Shown: positions 43,639 through 53,700, counted from the stretch's first letter. The stretch is DNA of 64,000 nucleotides from Taibaiella helva (GCF_003545695.1 NZ_QUZZ01000001.1:434001-498000); one strand, 5' to 3'. Made by a program: numbers and translations. Notes: generated by a model not told the origin, from the letters alone.

Positions 43639-45060
43639 ATGGGCGAACTTTACTTCTCTAAACTTAGAAATAATATCGTTACGCTTCTATACGCGTGCGG
43701 GTTATTTTTATTGTGCTCTCTCGCAGACATAAAGGCGGCTAAGGCGCAAAGGGTATATGCGGATGACCAGACGACCGCGAACACACTCTTCGGTTCAATT
43801 ACTAATCCAACCAGAGCAACGGATGTCGATACCAGCAATTTTTCCACGCTGAGCGTAACACTGGGTGCGTTGGGCCTGCTTTCGGCGACACAAAACCTCC
43901 GTTTTACACAGGCGGGCTCCTTACCTTTACCCACTTCGCCCATGATGGTGCGCTTCGGCTCGAGCAGCGCTGTGCTGGGGCTGGTCAACGGCATTATTCT
44001 GCAGCGGACGAATGGCGGTATCAATAACCCGGTAGGGCCTTCTTATACGGCGGGCACGTTGCTGGATCTGCTGAACCTGGCCAATGCTGGTTCTTCGCCC
44101 GAAGTGGTGCTGCCCATACCCGGTGTGGCCGGTGCGGCTAATGATGGCGTATACCTGCAGGTGAATACAGTGCTTGGTGTAGCGCTATCAGCAAAGCTGT
44201 ATTATGCATTCTTCATCAAGGCGCCGGTAGTGTCTGATCAGACCATCTGCAGCGGTGTGAGCACCACGCTTACGATCACCAATCCGCAGGTCGGTTATAC
44301 TTACCGCTGGTATGATTCGCTTACAGGAGGTACTCAGCTCCAGGGTAGCGCCAGTACTACTTTCGCAGTAAGTGGCTTGTCTGCTACCAAGGTCTATTAT
44401 GTAGAAGCCTGTGAAAGCAGCAGCGCCACAGCCTACCGTTCGGGCCGCACGGCAGTTACCGTCACTGTAAGGCCTTTGCCTGCGGCGCCGGGCTTTGCGG
44501 GAGTACCGGCGATCTGCAGCGGCGGCACAACGACGCTGAATGTCACGGGCTCCGATACCGGTGCGGTCTATCGCTGGTATACGGATCCTTCAGGAGGAGC
44601 CAGCTTCTTTACGGGAAGCAGCTATACCACGCCGGGGCTCGCCGATACAACCCGGTACTATGTAGACGCCTACCGGGCCTCGAGCGGCTGCGTCAGCAGC
44701 GTGCGTACCCTGGTGCAGGTGAATGTAAGGCCCCTCCCCGGCATTACATTCACCTCCCCGTTTTACCTGTGCCAGTCCAGAACACAAGCCCAGCTTAACT
44801 ATACAGCCGCGATAAACAGTCCTTCGATCTACAGCATCGCCTGGAGCGCCGGGGCGCTGTCAGCCGGCTTCACCAATGTGCCGAATACTGCTTTCCCTGC
44901 AAGTCCGTTCAATATCACCATACCGGGAAATGCTGCGCCGCAATCTTATGCAGGCACGCTGACGCTGACCGGAGCCAATACCTGCACGCGCAGCTATCTG
45001 TTCACACTGGTCATACAGCCTACACCGCATCCATCGCCGCCATCAACCAGTTTTCAATAA
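43639..45060 (+). CDS. Secreted Ig-like-domain protein (adhesin-like)
   Basis: A 473-residue exported protein with a signal peptide (about 10-36). A novel-looking N-terminal domain (about 38-195) is followed by two Ig-like/PKD-type repeats, each with a central CSG and a YRWY core (ICSGVSTTLTITNPQVGY and ICSGGTTTLNVTGSDTGA), and a further beta domain. The Cys-Ser-Gly repeats are typical of surface stalks of Bacteroidota. No T9SS sorting domain is seen; the tail ends PSPPSTSFQ. It is followed 67 bases later by a second secreted protein with a similar ending and then a T9SS cargo protein. Surface adhesion is an inference. Confidence 0.75.
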   Translation: MGELYFSKLRNNIVTLLYACGLFLLCSLADIKAAKAQRVYADDQTTANTLFGSITNPTRATDVDTSNFSTLSVTLGALGLLSATQNLRFTQAGSLPLPTSPMMVRFGSSSAVLGLVNGIILQRTNGGINNPVGPSYTAGTLLDLLNLANAGSSPEVVLPIPGVAGAANDGVYLQVNTVLGVALSAKLYYAFFIKAPVVSDQTICSGVSTTLTITNPQVGYTYRWYDSLTGGTQLQGSASTTFAVSGLSATKVYYVEACESSSATAYRSGRTAVTVTVRPLPAAPGFAGVPAICSGGTTTLNVTGSDTGAVYRWYTDPSGGASFFTGSSYTTPGLADTTRYYVDAYRASSGCVSSVRTLVQVNVRPLPGITFTSPFYLCQSRTQAQLNYTAAINSPSIYSIAWSAGALSAGFTNVPNTAFPASPFNITIPGNAAPQSYAGTLTLTGANTCTRSYLFTLVIQPTPHPSPPSTSFQ

Positions 45061-45127
45061 CCCGGATCATCTAACCGGAATAAACAAATCAACACAACCT
45101 TTTTCCAACACAAACTAAAACAGATTT

Positions 45128-45883
45128 ATGAACAAGAACATCCTCAAACCGATTATCCTGGCCCTGCTGTTGCTGACAGGCACGCTGGGCCTTCATGCCG
45201 CCCGCTACGATACCTCCTATGTGTGTAGCGGTACACAGGTAGTGCTTGCAGCGCAAAATACTACAGGGTACACTTTCCGCTGGCTCGATGAAGCCAATAG
45301 CCAGGTAGGTAACACCGCTACCTATACTATACCAGGTACTGCTTCCGGTGTTACCAATGTACCAAGCAATACGCCGGTACGGCTGATCTATAAGCTGATC
45401 GTCGATTCCACCGGCGGGGCTACCTGTTCGTCCGATACGTTTTATAAGATTGTTTATGCGCTGCCGGCTTTTAATGTAGCCATCGACAGCGGCGCTGTGT
45501 TCTATTGCGTCGGCAGCATACCGACCAACATCGTGCTGGCCAGCAATGTCACCGCCAACAATACCACGAACCCGCCCAGCCTGACCGGCCTCCCAGCCTA
45601 TGTGTCGCTGGCTTACTCCTGGGTAAATACAGCGCCGAGCCCTGCCGGTACGCCGGGAGGCACGCCCACAGGACAGACCTATACCATACCCGGATCGTCG
45701 CTCATTTCGGCTGGCCCTGGCTCCTATCCTTATTCCAATACAGTAGCATATAGCCTCGGCACGTATTCTCTGGGTGTAGGGGCATCGGCTACCGGCACCT
45801 GTTCGGTAACCAAAAGCATTACAGTGGATGTTACACCACAGCCTTCTATACAGAACGTGAACGTAACGACCACGTTCCAGTAG
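45128..45883 (+). CDS. Secreted beta-rich protein
   Basis: A 251-residue exported protein with a signal peptide (about 1-24; ALLLLTGTLGLHAARY). The mature start is CSGTQVVLAAQNTTGYTFRW, like one Ig-like repeat of the neighbouring 43639 protein. The rest is Ser/Thr/Gly-rich. The C-terminus VNVTTTFQ resembles that of the upstream gene. It lacks a recognised sorting domain. It probably shares a transcript with the genes on either side (67 and 110 bases). Function unknown. Confidence 0.68.
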   Translation: MNKNILKPIILALLLLTGTLGLHAARYDTSYVCSGTQVVLAAQNTTGYTFRWLDEANSQVGNTATYTIPGTASGVTNVPSNTPVRLIYKLIVDSTGGATCSSDTFYKIVYALPAFNVAIDSGAVFYCVGSIPTNIVLASNVTANNTTNPPSLTGLPAYVSLAYSWVNTAPSPAGTPGGTPTGQTYTIPGSSLISAGPGSYPYSNTVAYSLGTYSLGVGASATGTCSVTKSITVDVTPQPSIQNVNVTTTFQ

Positions 45884-45993
45884 CAGGTAATTTCGTCAGC
45901 CAGGCTGCTCGAAGAAAAATTCCGGGAGGTATATGGGAGCGCCTTTGCCAGTTGTGCGCGGCCCTTCCTCCTGGTTAGTTTACAGTTGAACTG

Positions 45994-46809
45994 ATGCTAA
46001 ATCCAGCAATGATGCTCCGACTTCTATGCTTATGTCTTCTGCTGCTCGGCTGTTACACCGTTCGCGCACAAAGCACCCCTGATAAGGAGGTGACGATGTG
46101 TGTGGGCGATACCGTGACCATGAGCGCCGAAGTGCTTTATGCGGACAGCCTGCAGTGGTTTCGCAACGATATGCCGGTCATGGGAGCCAACAAGGATACG
46201 CTTGTATACCTTGAAGGAGGGCTGTTCTACCTGCGGGCCTATTCTGGAAAGGGTGTCTGTATGGACCGGTCGGGCGATATCAGGGTCTTTGTCACGTCGC
46301 CACAGACCGTCGACGATCATATCATAGCCCCGCTGGGCAAGCCGGTGTCTTTCGATGCGCTGGCCAATGATCAGCCCCTGTGCGCGCCTTTCGACAGGAA
46401 TACCTTTGCTATTGTTTCGCCGCCCTCCATTGGTACCCTTACCTCCTGGGAGCAAGGCTATATCGTTTATAAACCCTCAACCACAATCATCGGCACCGAC
46501 AGGTTTACTTACCGTGTGAAAGACGTGGACGGCAGGCTGGCCAATGAGGCTACCGTATACCTGGAGCTGATCGTCGACTGTGCCATACTCTATCCCAATC
46601 CTGCAGACCAGATCCTGCACGTTACCGTCAACAATAAGCGTATCTATGCGCTGAAGATATACGATGCCACCGGACGGGAGATGTACCGTACGGTAGTGAG
46701 CAAGACTGCATTTGATATCGATATCAGCGCCTATGCCCAGGGCATGTACATCGTGGATCTGCTGGAGCATGACGGCAGCGGATGCACGATAAAAATTCAT
46801 AAAAAATAA
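45994..46809 (+). CDS. Secreted Ig-like protein with type IX sorting domain
   Basis: A 271-residue exported protein with a signal peptide (about 1-26; MMLRLLCLCLLLLGCYTVRA) and an Ig-like core with VTMCVGDTVTMSAEVLYADSLQW. A second cadherin-like repeat follows (VDDHIIAPLGKPVSFDALAND; GTDRFTYRVKDVDG), and then a Por sorting domain (about 200-271; ILYPNPADQILHVTV, LKIYDATGREM, YAQGMYIVDLL). It is the likely cell-surface-anchored or T9SS-exported member of the three-gene group. Starts at 45994 or at 46009 are both possible. Confidence 0.82.
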   Translation: MLNPAMMLRLLCLCLLLLGCYTVRAQSTPDKEVTMCVGDTVTMSAEVLYADSLQWFRNDMPVMGANKDTLVYLEGGLFYLRAYSGKGVCMDRSGDIRVFVTSPQTVDDHIIAPLGKPVSFDALANDQPLCAPFDRNTFAIVSPPSIGTLTSWEQGYIVYKPSTTIIGTDRFTYRVKDVDGRLANEATVYLELIVDCAILYPNPADQILHVTVNNKRIYALKIYDATGREMYRTVVSKTAFDIDISAYAQGMYIVDLLEHDGSGCTIKIHKK

Positions 46810-46878
46810 TAGCAGCAAGAGGTTGGTTTTTATTCCGGGTATAAAGGCTGCTCCCGGCTTTTATTTGCTGCAAATCTT

Positions 46879-46925
46879 AAAAGAAGTTCCGTTTTCGTCA
46901 TAAATGGAACTTCTTTTTTTATTTT
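46879..46925 (+). terminator. Intrinsic terminator of the surface-protein genes
   Basis: AAAAGAAGTTCC (46879-46890) pairs with GGAACTTCTTTT (46906-46917), followed by a T-tract and ATTTTT. Confidence 0.88.
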
Positions 46926-46948
46926 TAGCCCGTAATCACAATATTTAT

Positions 46949-48718
46949 ATGCCTCATCCCTTATTCCGGAAGAAGTCCATTGGTACCATAATCAAAGATG
47001 CTGAGCAAGGGCTGGGCGATAGCGAAGGGCATGCCGGTGGTCTTAAGAGAGTGCTTACGGTAAGAGATCTTACTTTTTTCGGGATCGCCGCCATCCTGGG
47101 CGCCGGCAGTTTTAGCAGTCTCGGCGGCGCTATTTTCCATGGCGGCCCGGGTGTTGTAGTACTGTTTGTGATTACGGCGATTGCCTGTGCCTTCACTGCA
47201 ATGTGCTATTCTGAATTTGCCAGCCGCATACCGGTAGCCGGCAGCGCCTATACCTATTCCTATGCCAGCTTCGGCGAGCTTTTTGCCTGGATGATCGGCT
47301 GGGCGCTGATCATGGAATATTCGATCGGTAATATTTATGTGGCCTACAGCTGGAGCGATTACTTTACCTCGCTGCTGGGCAAAATGCATATCCATATGCC
47401 GGCATACCTGTCGACCAGCTATATGGAGGCCAAGCATGCCGTGGCCCGCGGCACGATCAACAAGGAGATACTGGAAGCCTGGAACAACGCACCAATAGTG
47501 GGCGGCTTGCGTATCATCCTCGATGTGCCTGCCCTGATCATTAATGTGCTGATCACCTACCTGGTCTTTATAGGGGTAAAGGAAAGCCGGAATTTCAGCA
47601 ACCTCATGGTTGTGCTGAAGCTGGCGGTGGTGCTGCTGATCATTGTTGTGGGCGGTTACCTGGTGTTTGCTCATGATCTTACCGCCAACTGGAACCCATC
47701 AGGTAAGGCCGGCGACCACTCTTTTATGCCTAACGGCTTTGGCGCTGTAATGATGGCGGTAAGCGGCGTGTTCTTTGCTTATATCGGCTTCGATGCTGTG
47801 AGCGTGCTTGCCGAGGAAAGCAAGAATCCCCAACGCGACCTGCCCCGGGGAATGATCCTGTCGCTGGTATCCTGTACCATTATCTATATCCTGCTTACCC
47901 TCGTGCTTACCGGTGCAGTAGATTACCGCAGCTTCGATGGGGTGGGCGATCCGCTGGCCTTTATCTTCGAGCCGGAGCACCTCAATGTAGGCTGGATGCA
48001 GTTCTTCGTGGCGGTAACGGCAGTAATTGCCATGACCAGCGTGCTGCTGGTGTTCCAGATGGGACAGCCCCGCATATGGATGAGCATGAGCCGCGACGGC
48101 CTGCTCCCGCCTGTATTCCAACGAATCCACCCGCGGCACAAGACGCCTTCCTTTTCTACTATCGTTACCGGCCTGGTGGTGGGCATACCTATCTTATTTA
48201 CCGATAAGACCTTTGTGCTCGACTTTACCAGCATTGCCACTTTGTTTGCCTTTGTGCTGGTCTGCGGCGGTGTTTTGCTCATTCCCCGTAAAGATAAGGT
48301 GGCCGGGCGTTTCCAGCTACCCTATATCAACGGCCGTTTCATCTTTCCCTTTATCGTGCTGCTCGCCATCCTGCTGGCCTGGTTTTTTAATCCTGCTTAC
48401 TTCGGCGACCTGCTGCGCTTCGATTATTCCGGTATCCCCGATTATGTCGCGGGGAAAACGAGCTTTTGGGATATAGCTGTACCGCAGATCTCCCTGATCA
48501 TTTTCTGGCTCTTCGCAGTCATACTGGCCGTGTTTTCCTTTATGAAGCAATATTCCCTGATTCCTTTGATGGGGATCATTACCTGTTCTTATCTGCTGAC
48601 CGGTATGAGCAAAAGCAATTGGGTCTGGTTCATTGGCTGGCTGGTATTGGGCCTGGTGGTCTATTTCCTGTATGGCTATAAAAACAGCAAATTAAATCGG
48701 GGGAAGGTTGTGGAATAA
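46949..48718 (+). CDS. APC-family amino-acid permease
   Basis: A 589-residue inner-membrane transporter with about 12-14 spans (from about residue 35). It carries the APC-family motif FFGIAAILGAGSFSSLGG near the first span, PVAGSAYTYSYASFGELFAW and an EESKNPQRDLPRGM loop. It moves an amino acid or amine by cation symport or exchange; the substrate is not identifiable. I start at 46949 because the upstream in-frame start lies inside the terminator hairpin. The large loop around 140-200 is characteristic of CAT-type permeases. Confidence 0.9.
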   Translation: MPHPLFRKKSIGTIIKDAEQGLGDSEGHAGGLKRVLTVRDLTFFGIAAILGAGSFSSLGGAIFHGGPGVVVLFVITAIACAFTAMCYSEFASRIPVAGSAYTYSYASFGELFAWMIGWALIMEYSIGNIYVAYSWSDYFTSLLGKMHIHMPAYLSTSYMEAKHAVARGTINKEILEAWNNAPIVGGLRIILDVPALIINVLITYLVFIGVKESRNFSNLMVVLKLAVVLLIIVVGGYLVFAHDLTANWNPSGKAGDHSFMPNGFGAVMMAVSGVFFAYIGFDAVSVLAEESKNPQRDLPRGMILSLVSCTIIYILLTLVLTGAVDYRSFDGVGDPLAFIFEPEHLNVGWMQFFVAVTAVIAMTSVLLVFQMGQPRIWMSMSRDGLLPPVFQRIHPRHKTPSFSTIVTGLVVGIPILFTDKTFVLDFTSIATLFAFVLVCGGVLLIPRKDKVAGRFQLPYINGRFIFPFIVLLAILLAWFFNPAYFGDLLRFDYSGIPDYVAGKTSFWDIAVPQISLIIFWLFAVILAVFSFMKQYSLIPLMGIITCSYLLTGMSKSNWVWFIGWLVLGLVVYFLYGYKNSKLNRGKVVE

Positions 48719-48754
48719 GCTTGTCGCCTGCATCCTGAGCAGAAACATCGGTCC

Positions 48755-50284
48755 GTGAAAAAATATCTGCTACCCCTTCTTATCTGTTTATGCCTGGGTT
48801 CCGGCTGTACGGAAGAAGGCGTCTTTTTGTCTTCCTGGCTGAATACCGGTAATCTTGAAACGAATTATTACGATATCGATCTTACCCGGGACACCTTGCT
48901 GCATACCGCAAAGGGCGCCGAGATCAGGATTCCTGCAGGCGCTATCGTCGCGGGCAGTAAAAAGACCGTACGGCTGGCTGTACAGGAGGCATATAGTATA
49001 GAAGATATGGTAAGGGCGGGGCTGACGACAAAAAGCGGCGACCGTCCACTGAGCAGCGGCGGCATGATCAGCATTAAAGCCGGGGACAAGGAGGCGCGCA
49101 TTGTAAAAGCCTTGCAGATAGGAATGCCCTCGCAGCATGCCGATCAGAATATGCAATTGTTTAAGGGTAAAGAAGATAACGATGGCCGTATTGATTGGGT
49201 AGACCCGCAACCGCTGACGGCGCCGAAGGTTTTCGATACCATTGCTGCAGGGAAGGCCTTGTTTGAGAACAATTGCGGCTCCTGCCATAATCCTGTTAAA
49301 GATCTTACGGGGCCTTCATTGGCTTTCATTCCACAGCGCCGCGACCGGAAATGGCTGAAGCAATTTATCCATAACAGCGCGAAGCTGATCGCAGAGGGCG
49401 ACCCGCTCGCCAATTGTCTCTACGAGCGTTGGAATAAGACCGCAATGACGGCCTTTCCTACGCTTACCGATGCAGAGCTGGAGAGCCTGTACCGTTACAT
49501 CGACCAGGAAAGCAAATACCTGAATCCTGCCGACTATCCCGATTTTAAGGCCAGTTTCGACAGCTGCAGCACTTATTTTAAAATGAAGGCGGCGCTGGAA
49601 GGGAAGCGGCAGGACCTGATCACACAGAATGGTCCGGAAGTCGTGTATCGCTACACCGATAGCCTGTACCATACTTTTGAAGCGCCGGGCAACCTTGTTG
49701 TGCCTAAAGCAGATTACAGCACCTATTATCAATTCGAGATCAACATATTCGGCTGGTACAATGTGGATGCCTTCCTGGCAGACCTTCCCGGCTTTGTGCC
49801 CAGCAGCCTGAAAGCCAGCCTGGGCGGCAATTACCGCGGGCATACCAATATTTATCTCGTTATTCCGGGAGCAAGGGTGTTTGTCAGCGGGGGCTTGCTG
49901 AAGGGAGAAGCAGCAACTTATGGTTTTTATACCGACGATGGTCAATTACCCTTACCGCAGGGTAAAACGGCCTTTATTCTTGCCTTCACAGAGAAGGATG
50001 ACCAGATCACTTTCGGCCTGACCCGCTTTACAACCGGCCGTGAAAATAACATCACCGTGACACCGGAAGCTACTGATAAGGCCACGATGAACCAGAAGAT
50101 CAAAGCGCTCGACTTCAACCAGCTGAGCATCGAAGCCAAAGACGCCCGTAATGCCGATTCGATCCGGAAAATAGACAGGCGATTGAAAGACGTGGAGCAG
50201 CTGAAACCTAAAGGCTCGGATTGCGGCTGCCTGAGCCGGCCGGAAGGGGCTGGGGATTCCGCGATCACACGAGAGCTGAGATAA
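48755..50284 (+). CDS. Lipoprotein with a c-type cytochrome domain
   Basis: A 509-residue lipoprotein starting at GTG. The signal ends in LGSGC (Cys18). The N-terminal about 120 residues are a beta domain (LLHTAKGAEIRIPAGAIV) of the ZU5-like/invasin type. A c-type haem domain follows with CGSCH (174-178), a likely axial Met in NKTAMTAFPTLTD (near 232) and a helical ELESLYRYI segment. The C-terminal half has no recognised domain and ends with CGCLSRP. Electron transfer at the envelope is inferred; no oxidase or dehydrogenase gene is adjacent. Confidence 0.78.
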   Translation: MKKYLLPLLICLCLGSGCTEEGVFLSSWLNTGNLETNYYDIDLTRDTLLHTAKGAEIRIPAGAIVAGSKKTVRLAVQEAYSIEDMVRAGLTTKSGDRPLSSGGMISIKAGDKEARIVKALQIGMPSQHADQNMQLFKGKEDNDGRIDWVDPQPLTAPKVFDTIAAGKALFENNCGSCHNPVKDLTGPSLAFIPQRRDRKWLKQFIHNSAKLIAEGDPLANCLYERWNKTAMTAFPTLTDAELESLYRYIDQESKYLNPADYPDFKASFDSCSTYFKMKAALEGKRQDLITQNGPEVVYRYTDSLYHTFEAPGNLVVPKADYSTYYQFEINIFGWYNVDAFLADLPGFVPSSLKASLGGNYRGHTNIYLVIPGARVFVSGGLLKGEAATYGFYTDDGQLPLPQGKTAFILAFTEKDDQITFGLTRFTTGRENNITVTPEATDKATMNQKIKALDFNQLSIEAKDARNADSIRKIDRRLKDVEQLKPKGSDCGCLSRPEGAGDSAITRELR

Positions 50285-50287
50285 GAT

Positions 50288-50313
50288 AAGGCGCCCTGGA
50301 TAAGGCGCCTTTA
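50288..50313. terminator. Convergent hairpin terminator
   Basis: AAGGCGCC (50288-50295) pairs with GGCGCCTT (50304-50311), between the lipoprotein gene and the end of the converging nrdJ. Confidence 0.7.
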
Positions 50314-50339
50314 TAAGCAAACACAAACTAAAAGTAACA

Positions 50340-53300
50340 TTAGCTGCAGCCTGTAGTAGTGCCGCAATTGGGGCACATATAGCAGGTGCCATTGCGTAAG
50401 GTGATATTGCCGCAATTACTGCAGGCGGGCGCATCGGCGCTGGTGCCCATCAGCTTCTTGGTATCAGCTTCGGTGGCTACGGGCTTGGGCGCTATGGCTT
50501 TCACCTTTTGCGGTACCAGCGCGGGTTGCGGCGCGGTGATCCTTACCTGCGACAGCTGCTGGCCGGCGGTATTGTCCGAGTGGTGTGGCAGCTTCTCGTC
50601 GTCGGTCACGTGCACCAGGTCTTCGCGGTCCAGGTATTCATAAGCCAGGGCTCTGAAAACGAAGTCCAGCACCGAGGTAGCCGTTTTGATGTTGGGATGT
50701 TCCACGATACCGCTGGGTTCAAAGCGGGTGAAAATGAACTTATCCACGTACTCTTCCAAGGGTACGCCATATTGCATTCCTACAGAAACGGCTATGGCAA
50801 AGCTGTTCAGCAGGCTTCGCATGGTAGCGCCTTCCTTGGCCATGTCGATGAATATCTCGCCCAGCGTGCCGTCGCTGTACTCGCCGGTACGCAGGAACAA
50901 AGGTTGGCCGCCTACTTTGGCTTTATAGGTGTAGCCACGACGTTTGGCCGGCAGCGTCTTACGCTCTACTATGCGCGACAGCTGGCGCTTCAGTTGGGTA
51001 TCGGGGCTGGCCTGCACGCGCTTGTTCACTTCTTCCAGCAGGTCTTCGATCGTGAGCTGGCTCATATCGACGATGTGGCTTTCGGCTGCCGGTATTTCGG
51101 CCGGTGGGTCTTCTTTCTTTTTCTTGTCGCTCTTATTGCTCAGCGGCTGGCTCAGCTTGGAACCGTCGCGGTAAAGGGCACAGGCTTTGATGCCCAGCTC
51201 CCAGCTCAGGAAATAGCAATCCTTGATCTCTTCTACCGTAGCTTCATGCGGAAGGTTGATCGTTTTGGATATCGCCCCGCTGATAAAAGGTTGCGTAGCA
51301 GCCATCATACGGATGTGGCCATGGGCATGGATATAACGCTCGCCTTTGCGGCCGCATTTATTGGCGCAGTCGAATACCGGCAGGTGCTCGGGTTTCAGGT
51401 GGGGCGCGCCTTCGATCATCATGGTGCCGCAAACGTAATCGTTGGCCGCTTCTGTTTCCTGCTCGGTAAAGCCCAGGGCCTCCAGCAGGTTGAAGTTGTA
51501 ATCAAAATATTGCTCCGGTTTGAAGCCCAGTCTTTGCAGGCACTCTTCGCCCAGGGTATAGGCATTGAATACGAAGCTGATCTCGAAAGCGCTTTCTACA
51601 GCAGCGTCCAGCTTCTTCAGCTCTTCGGCGATAAATCCTTTCTCACTGAGTGATTGATGGTTGATGAATGGCGCACCGGCAAAGGTGCCGTGGCCTTTGG
51701 CATATTTTACAATGGCATCGGCCTCATCGGCTTTGTAGCCCAGCTTCTTTAGCGCTGTAGGGATCGACTGGTTGATGATCTTGAAGTAACCGCCACCGCT
51801 TAATTTTTTGAATTTTACCAAAGCAAAATCGGGCTCGATACCGGTCGTATCGCAATCCATAACGAGACCGATCGTACCGGTAGGTGCGATCACCGTAGCT
51901 TGTGCGTTGCGATAGCCGTATTGCTCTCCCATCTGTACCGCTTCGTCCCAGGCCTTGGTAGCGGCGCTCAGCAGATAATCGGGGCAGTAGCGTGCGTTGA
52001 TGCCCATGGGCTTGATCTCGAGTCCTTCGTAAGCATCGCCGGCATCATAGGCCGCGGCGCGGTGGTTGCGCATCACCCGCAGCATATGCTTCTTGTTTTC
52101 TTCATAACGGGGGAAAGCGCCCAGGTGCTGTGCCATCTCCGCGGAAGTCTTATAAGCCACGCCGTTCATAATGGCGGTGATGGCGCCGGCGATAGCCCTT
52201 GCCTCATTGCTGTCGTAGGCAATGCCGCTCACCATCAGCATGGAGCCGAGGTTGGCATAGCCCAGGCCCAGGGTGCGGTAGTCGTAACTGAGCTGCGCTA
52301 CCTCGGGAGAGGGGAACTGGGCCATCAGCACCGAAATTTCTAGCACGACCGTCCACAGGCGTACCATGTATTCAAAGCCCGCGACATCGAAGGTGCTGCT
52401 GGCCTCGTCGAAGAAGCGGCGCAGGTTGAGCGAGGCCAGGTTGCAGGCGGTGTTGTCGAGGAACATATATTCGCTGCAGGGATTGGAAGCCCGTATGGCG
52501 CCGCCTTCGGGGCAGGTATGCCATTCGTTGATGGTGCTGTCGTACTGTGTGCCGGGATCGGCGCAGCGCCAGGCGGCATAGGCGATCTTTTCCCACATCT
52601 CTTTGGCCGGAATGGAGCGCATTACCCTGCCGTCGGTGCGGGCGGTGAGCGTCCAGTCCTCGTTGTTGATCAGCTTGCGGAAGAAGGCATTCGGTACCCT
52701 TACGGAATTGTTGGAGTTCTGGCCGGAGACGGTGCGGTAGGCCTCGCCTTCATAATCGGAAGCATAGCCGGCAGCAATAAGGGCTGCTACCTTCTTCTCT
52801 TCCTCTACTTTCCAGTCGATGAAGTCGATCACTTCGGGATGATCCAGGTCGAGGCATACCATCTTGGCGGCGCGGCGGGTGGTACCGCCGCTCTTGATCG
52901 CGCCGGCGGCGCGGTCGCCGATCTTAAGGAAGCTCATCAGGCCGCTGGAAGTACCGCCGCCGCTGAGCTTTTCTCCTTCCGCGCGGATATTGGAATAATT
53001 GGTGCCTACGCCGCTGCCGTATTTAAAGATGCGGGCTTCCCGGGTCCAGAGGTCCATAATGCCACCCTGGTTGACCAGGTCATCTTCGACGCTGAGAATA
53101 AAGCAGGCATGCGGTTGGGGGCGTTCATAGGCATTTGTTGAGCGTTCCAGCTTACCGGTAACCGGGTCGACATAGAAGTGACCCTGGGCCTTCCCGTTGA
53201 TGCCATAGCTATTGTAGAGGCCTGTATTGAACCATTGGGGGGAATTGGGCGCGCAGCTTTGCTGCAGGATGCTGTACACCAGCTCGTCATAGAAAACGGC

Positions 53301-53651
53301 AGCATCCTTTTCCGAGGCGAAATAGCCATATTTCCAGCCCCAGCTGCGCCAGCACTCGGCCAGGCGATGCGCTACCTGCTTAATAGAAGTCTCCCGGCCC
53401 AGGCTGCCATCCGGTTGCGGCACCCCCGCCTTCCTGAAATATTTCTGGGCCAGGATATCGGTAGCGATCTGCGACCAATGGCTGGGCACTTCGACGTCGG
53501 TCATCTCGAATACCTTCTCCCCGTTGGGATTCCGGATCACAGAAGTTCGGTAATCATATTGGAAAAGGTCAAAAACGGGAATGTCTTCCCGGCTGTAGTG
53601 TCGCTGGAAAGATAAGCCTTTGCCTTTGTCGGTTGTCTTGGATTTACTCAT
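50340..53651 (-). CDS. nrdJ: Adenosylcobalamin-dependent (class II) ribonucleotide reductase
   Basis: A 1103-residue enzyme that reduces ribonucleotides to deoxyribonucleotides with an adenosylcobalamin-derived thiyl radical. The substrate-site motif is N-P-C-S-E in ASNPCSEYMFL, next to NTACNLASLNLRRFF. Other markers are GSGVGTNYSNIRAEGE, GTIGLVMDCDTTGIEPDF and the C-terminal redox/Zn ribbon CSNCGNITLRNGTCYMC. It lacks an ATP-cone, as is usual for these. B12-dependence means no NrdB partner is needed. Its promoter region carries three inverted repeats including two DnaA-box-like sites. Start at 53651. Confidence 0.95.
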   Translation of the reverse strand: MSKSKTTDKGKGLSFQRHYSREDIPVFDLFQYDYRTSVIRNPNGEKVFEMTDVEVPSHWSQIATDILAQKYFRKAGVPQPDGSLGRETSIKQVAHRLAECWRSWGWKYGYFASEKDAAVFYDELVYSILQQSCAPNSPQWFNTGLYNSYGINGKAQGHFYVDPVTGKLERSTNAYERPQPHACFILSVEDDLVNQGGIMDLWTREARIFKYGSGVGTNYSNIRAEGEKLSGGGTSSGLMSFLKIGDRAAGAIKSGGTTRRAAKMVCLDLDHPEVIDFIDWKVEEEKKVAALIAAGYASDYEGEAYRTVSGQNSNNSVRVPNAFFRKLINNEDWTLTARTDGRVMRSIPAKEMWEKIAYAAWRCADPGTQYDSTINEWHTCPEGGAIRASNPCSEYMFLDNTACNLASLNLRRFFDEASSTFDVAGFEYMVRLWTVVLEISVLMAQFPSPEVAQLSYDYRTLGLGYANLGSMLMVSGIAYDSNEARAIAGAITAIMNGVAYKTSAEMAQHLGAFPRYEENKKHMLRVMRNHRAAAYDAGDAYEGLEIKPMGINARYCPDYLLSAATKAWDEAVQMGEQYGYRNAQATVIAPTGTIGLVMDCDTTGIEPDFALVKFKKLSGGGYFKIINQSIPTALKKLGYKADEADAIVKYAKGHGTFAGAPFINHQSLSEKGFIAEELKKLDAAVESAFEISFVFNAYTLGEECLQRLGFKPEQYFDYNFNLLEALGFTEQETEAANDYVCGTMMIEGAPHLKPEHLPVFDCANKCGRKGERYIHAHGHIRMMAATQPFISGAISKTINLPHEATVEEIKDCYFLSWELGIKACALYRDGSKLSQPLSNKSDKKKKEDPPAEIPAAESHIVDMSQLTIEDLLEEVNKRVQASPDTQLKRQLSRIVERKTLPAKRRGYTYKAKVGGQPLFLRTGEYSDGTLGEIFIDMAKEGATMRSLLNSFAIAVSVGMQYGVPLEEYVDKFIFTRFEPSGIVEHPNIKTATSVLDFVFRALAYEYLDREDLVHVTDDEKLPHHSDNTAGQQLSQVRITAPQPALVPQKVKAIAPKPVATEADTKKLMGTSADAPACSNCGNITLRNGTCYMCPNCGTTTGCS

Positions 53652-53692
53652 GGGAGCGCGATTTTATTGAAGATAATGATTGCGGGTGCTTA

Positions 53693-53700
53693 CGAAGTTA
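53693..53700 (-). promoter_or_regulatory. -7-like element of nrdJ
   Basis: Reads TAACTTCG on the minus strand, one base off TAnnTTTG. Predicted start near 53688; leader about 37 nt to the ATG at 53651. Confidence 0.45.
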
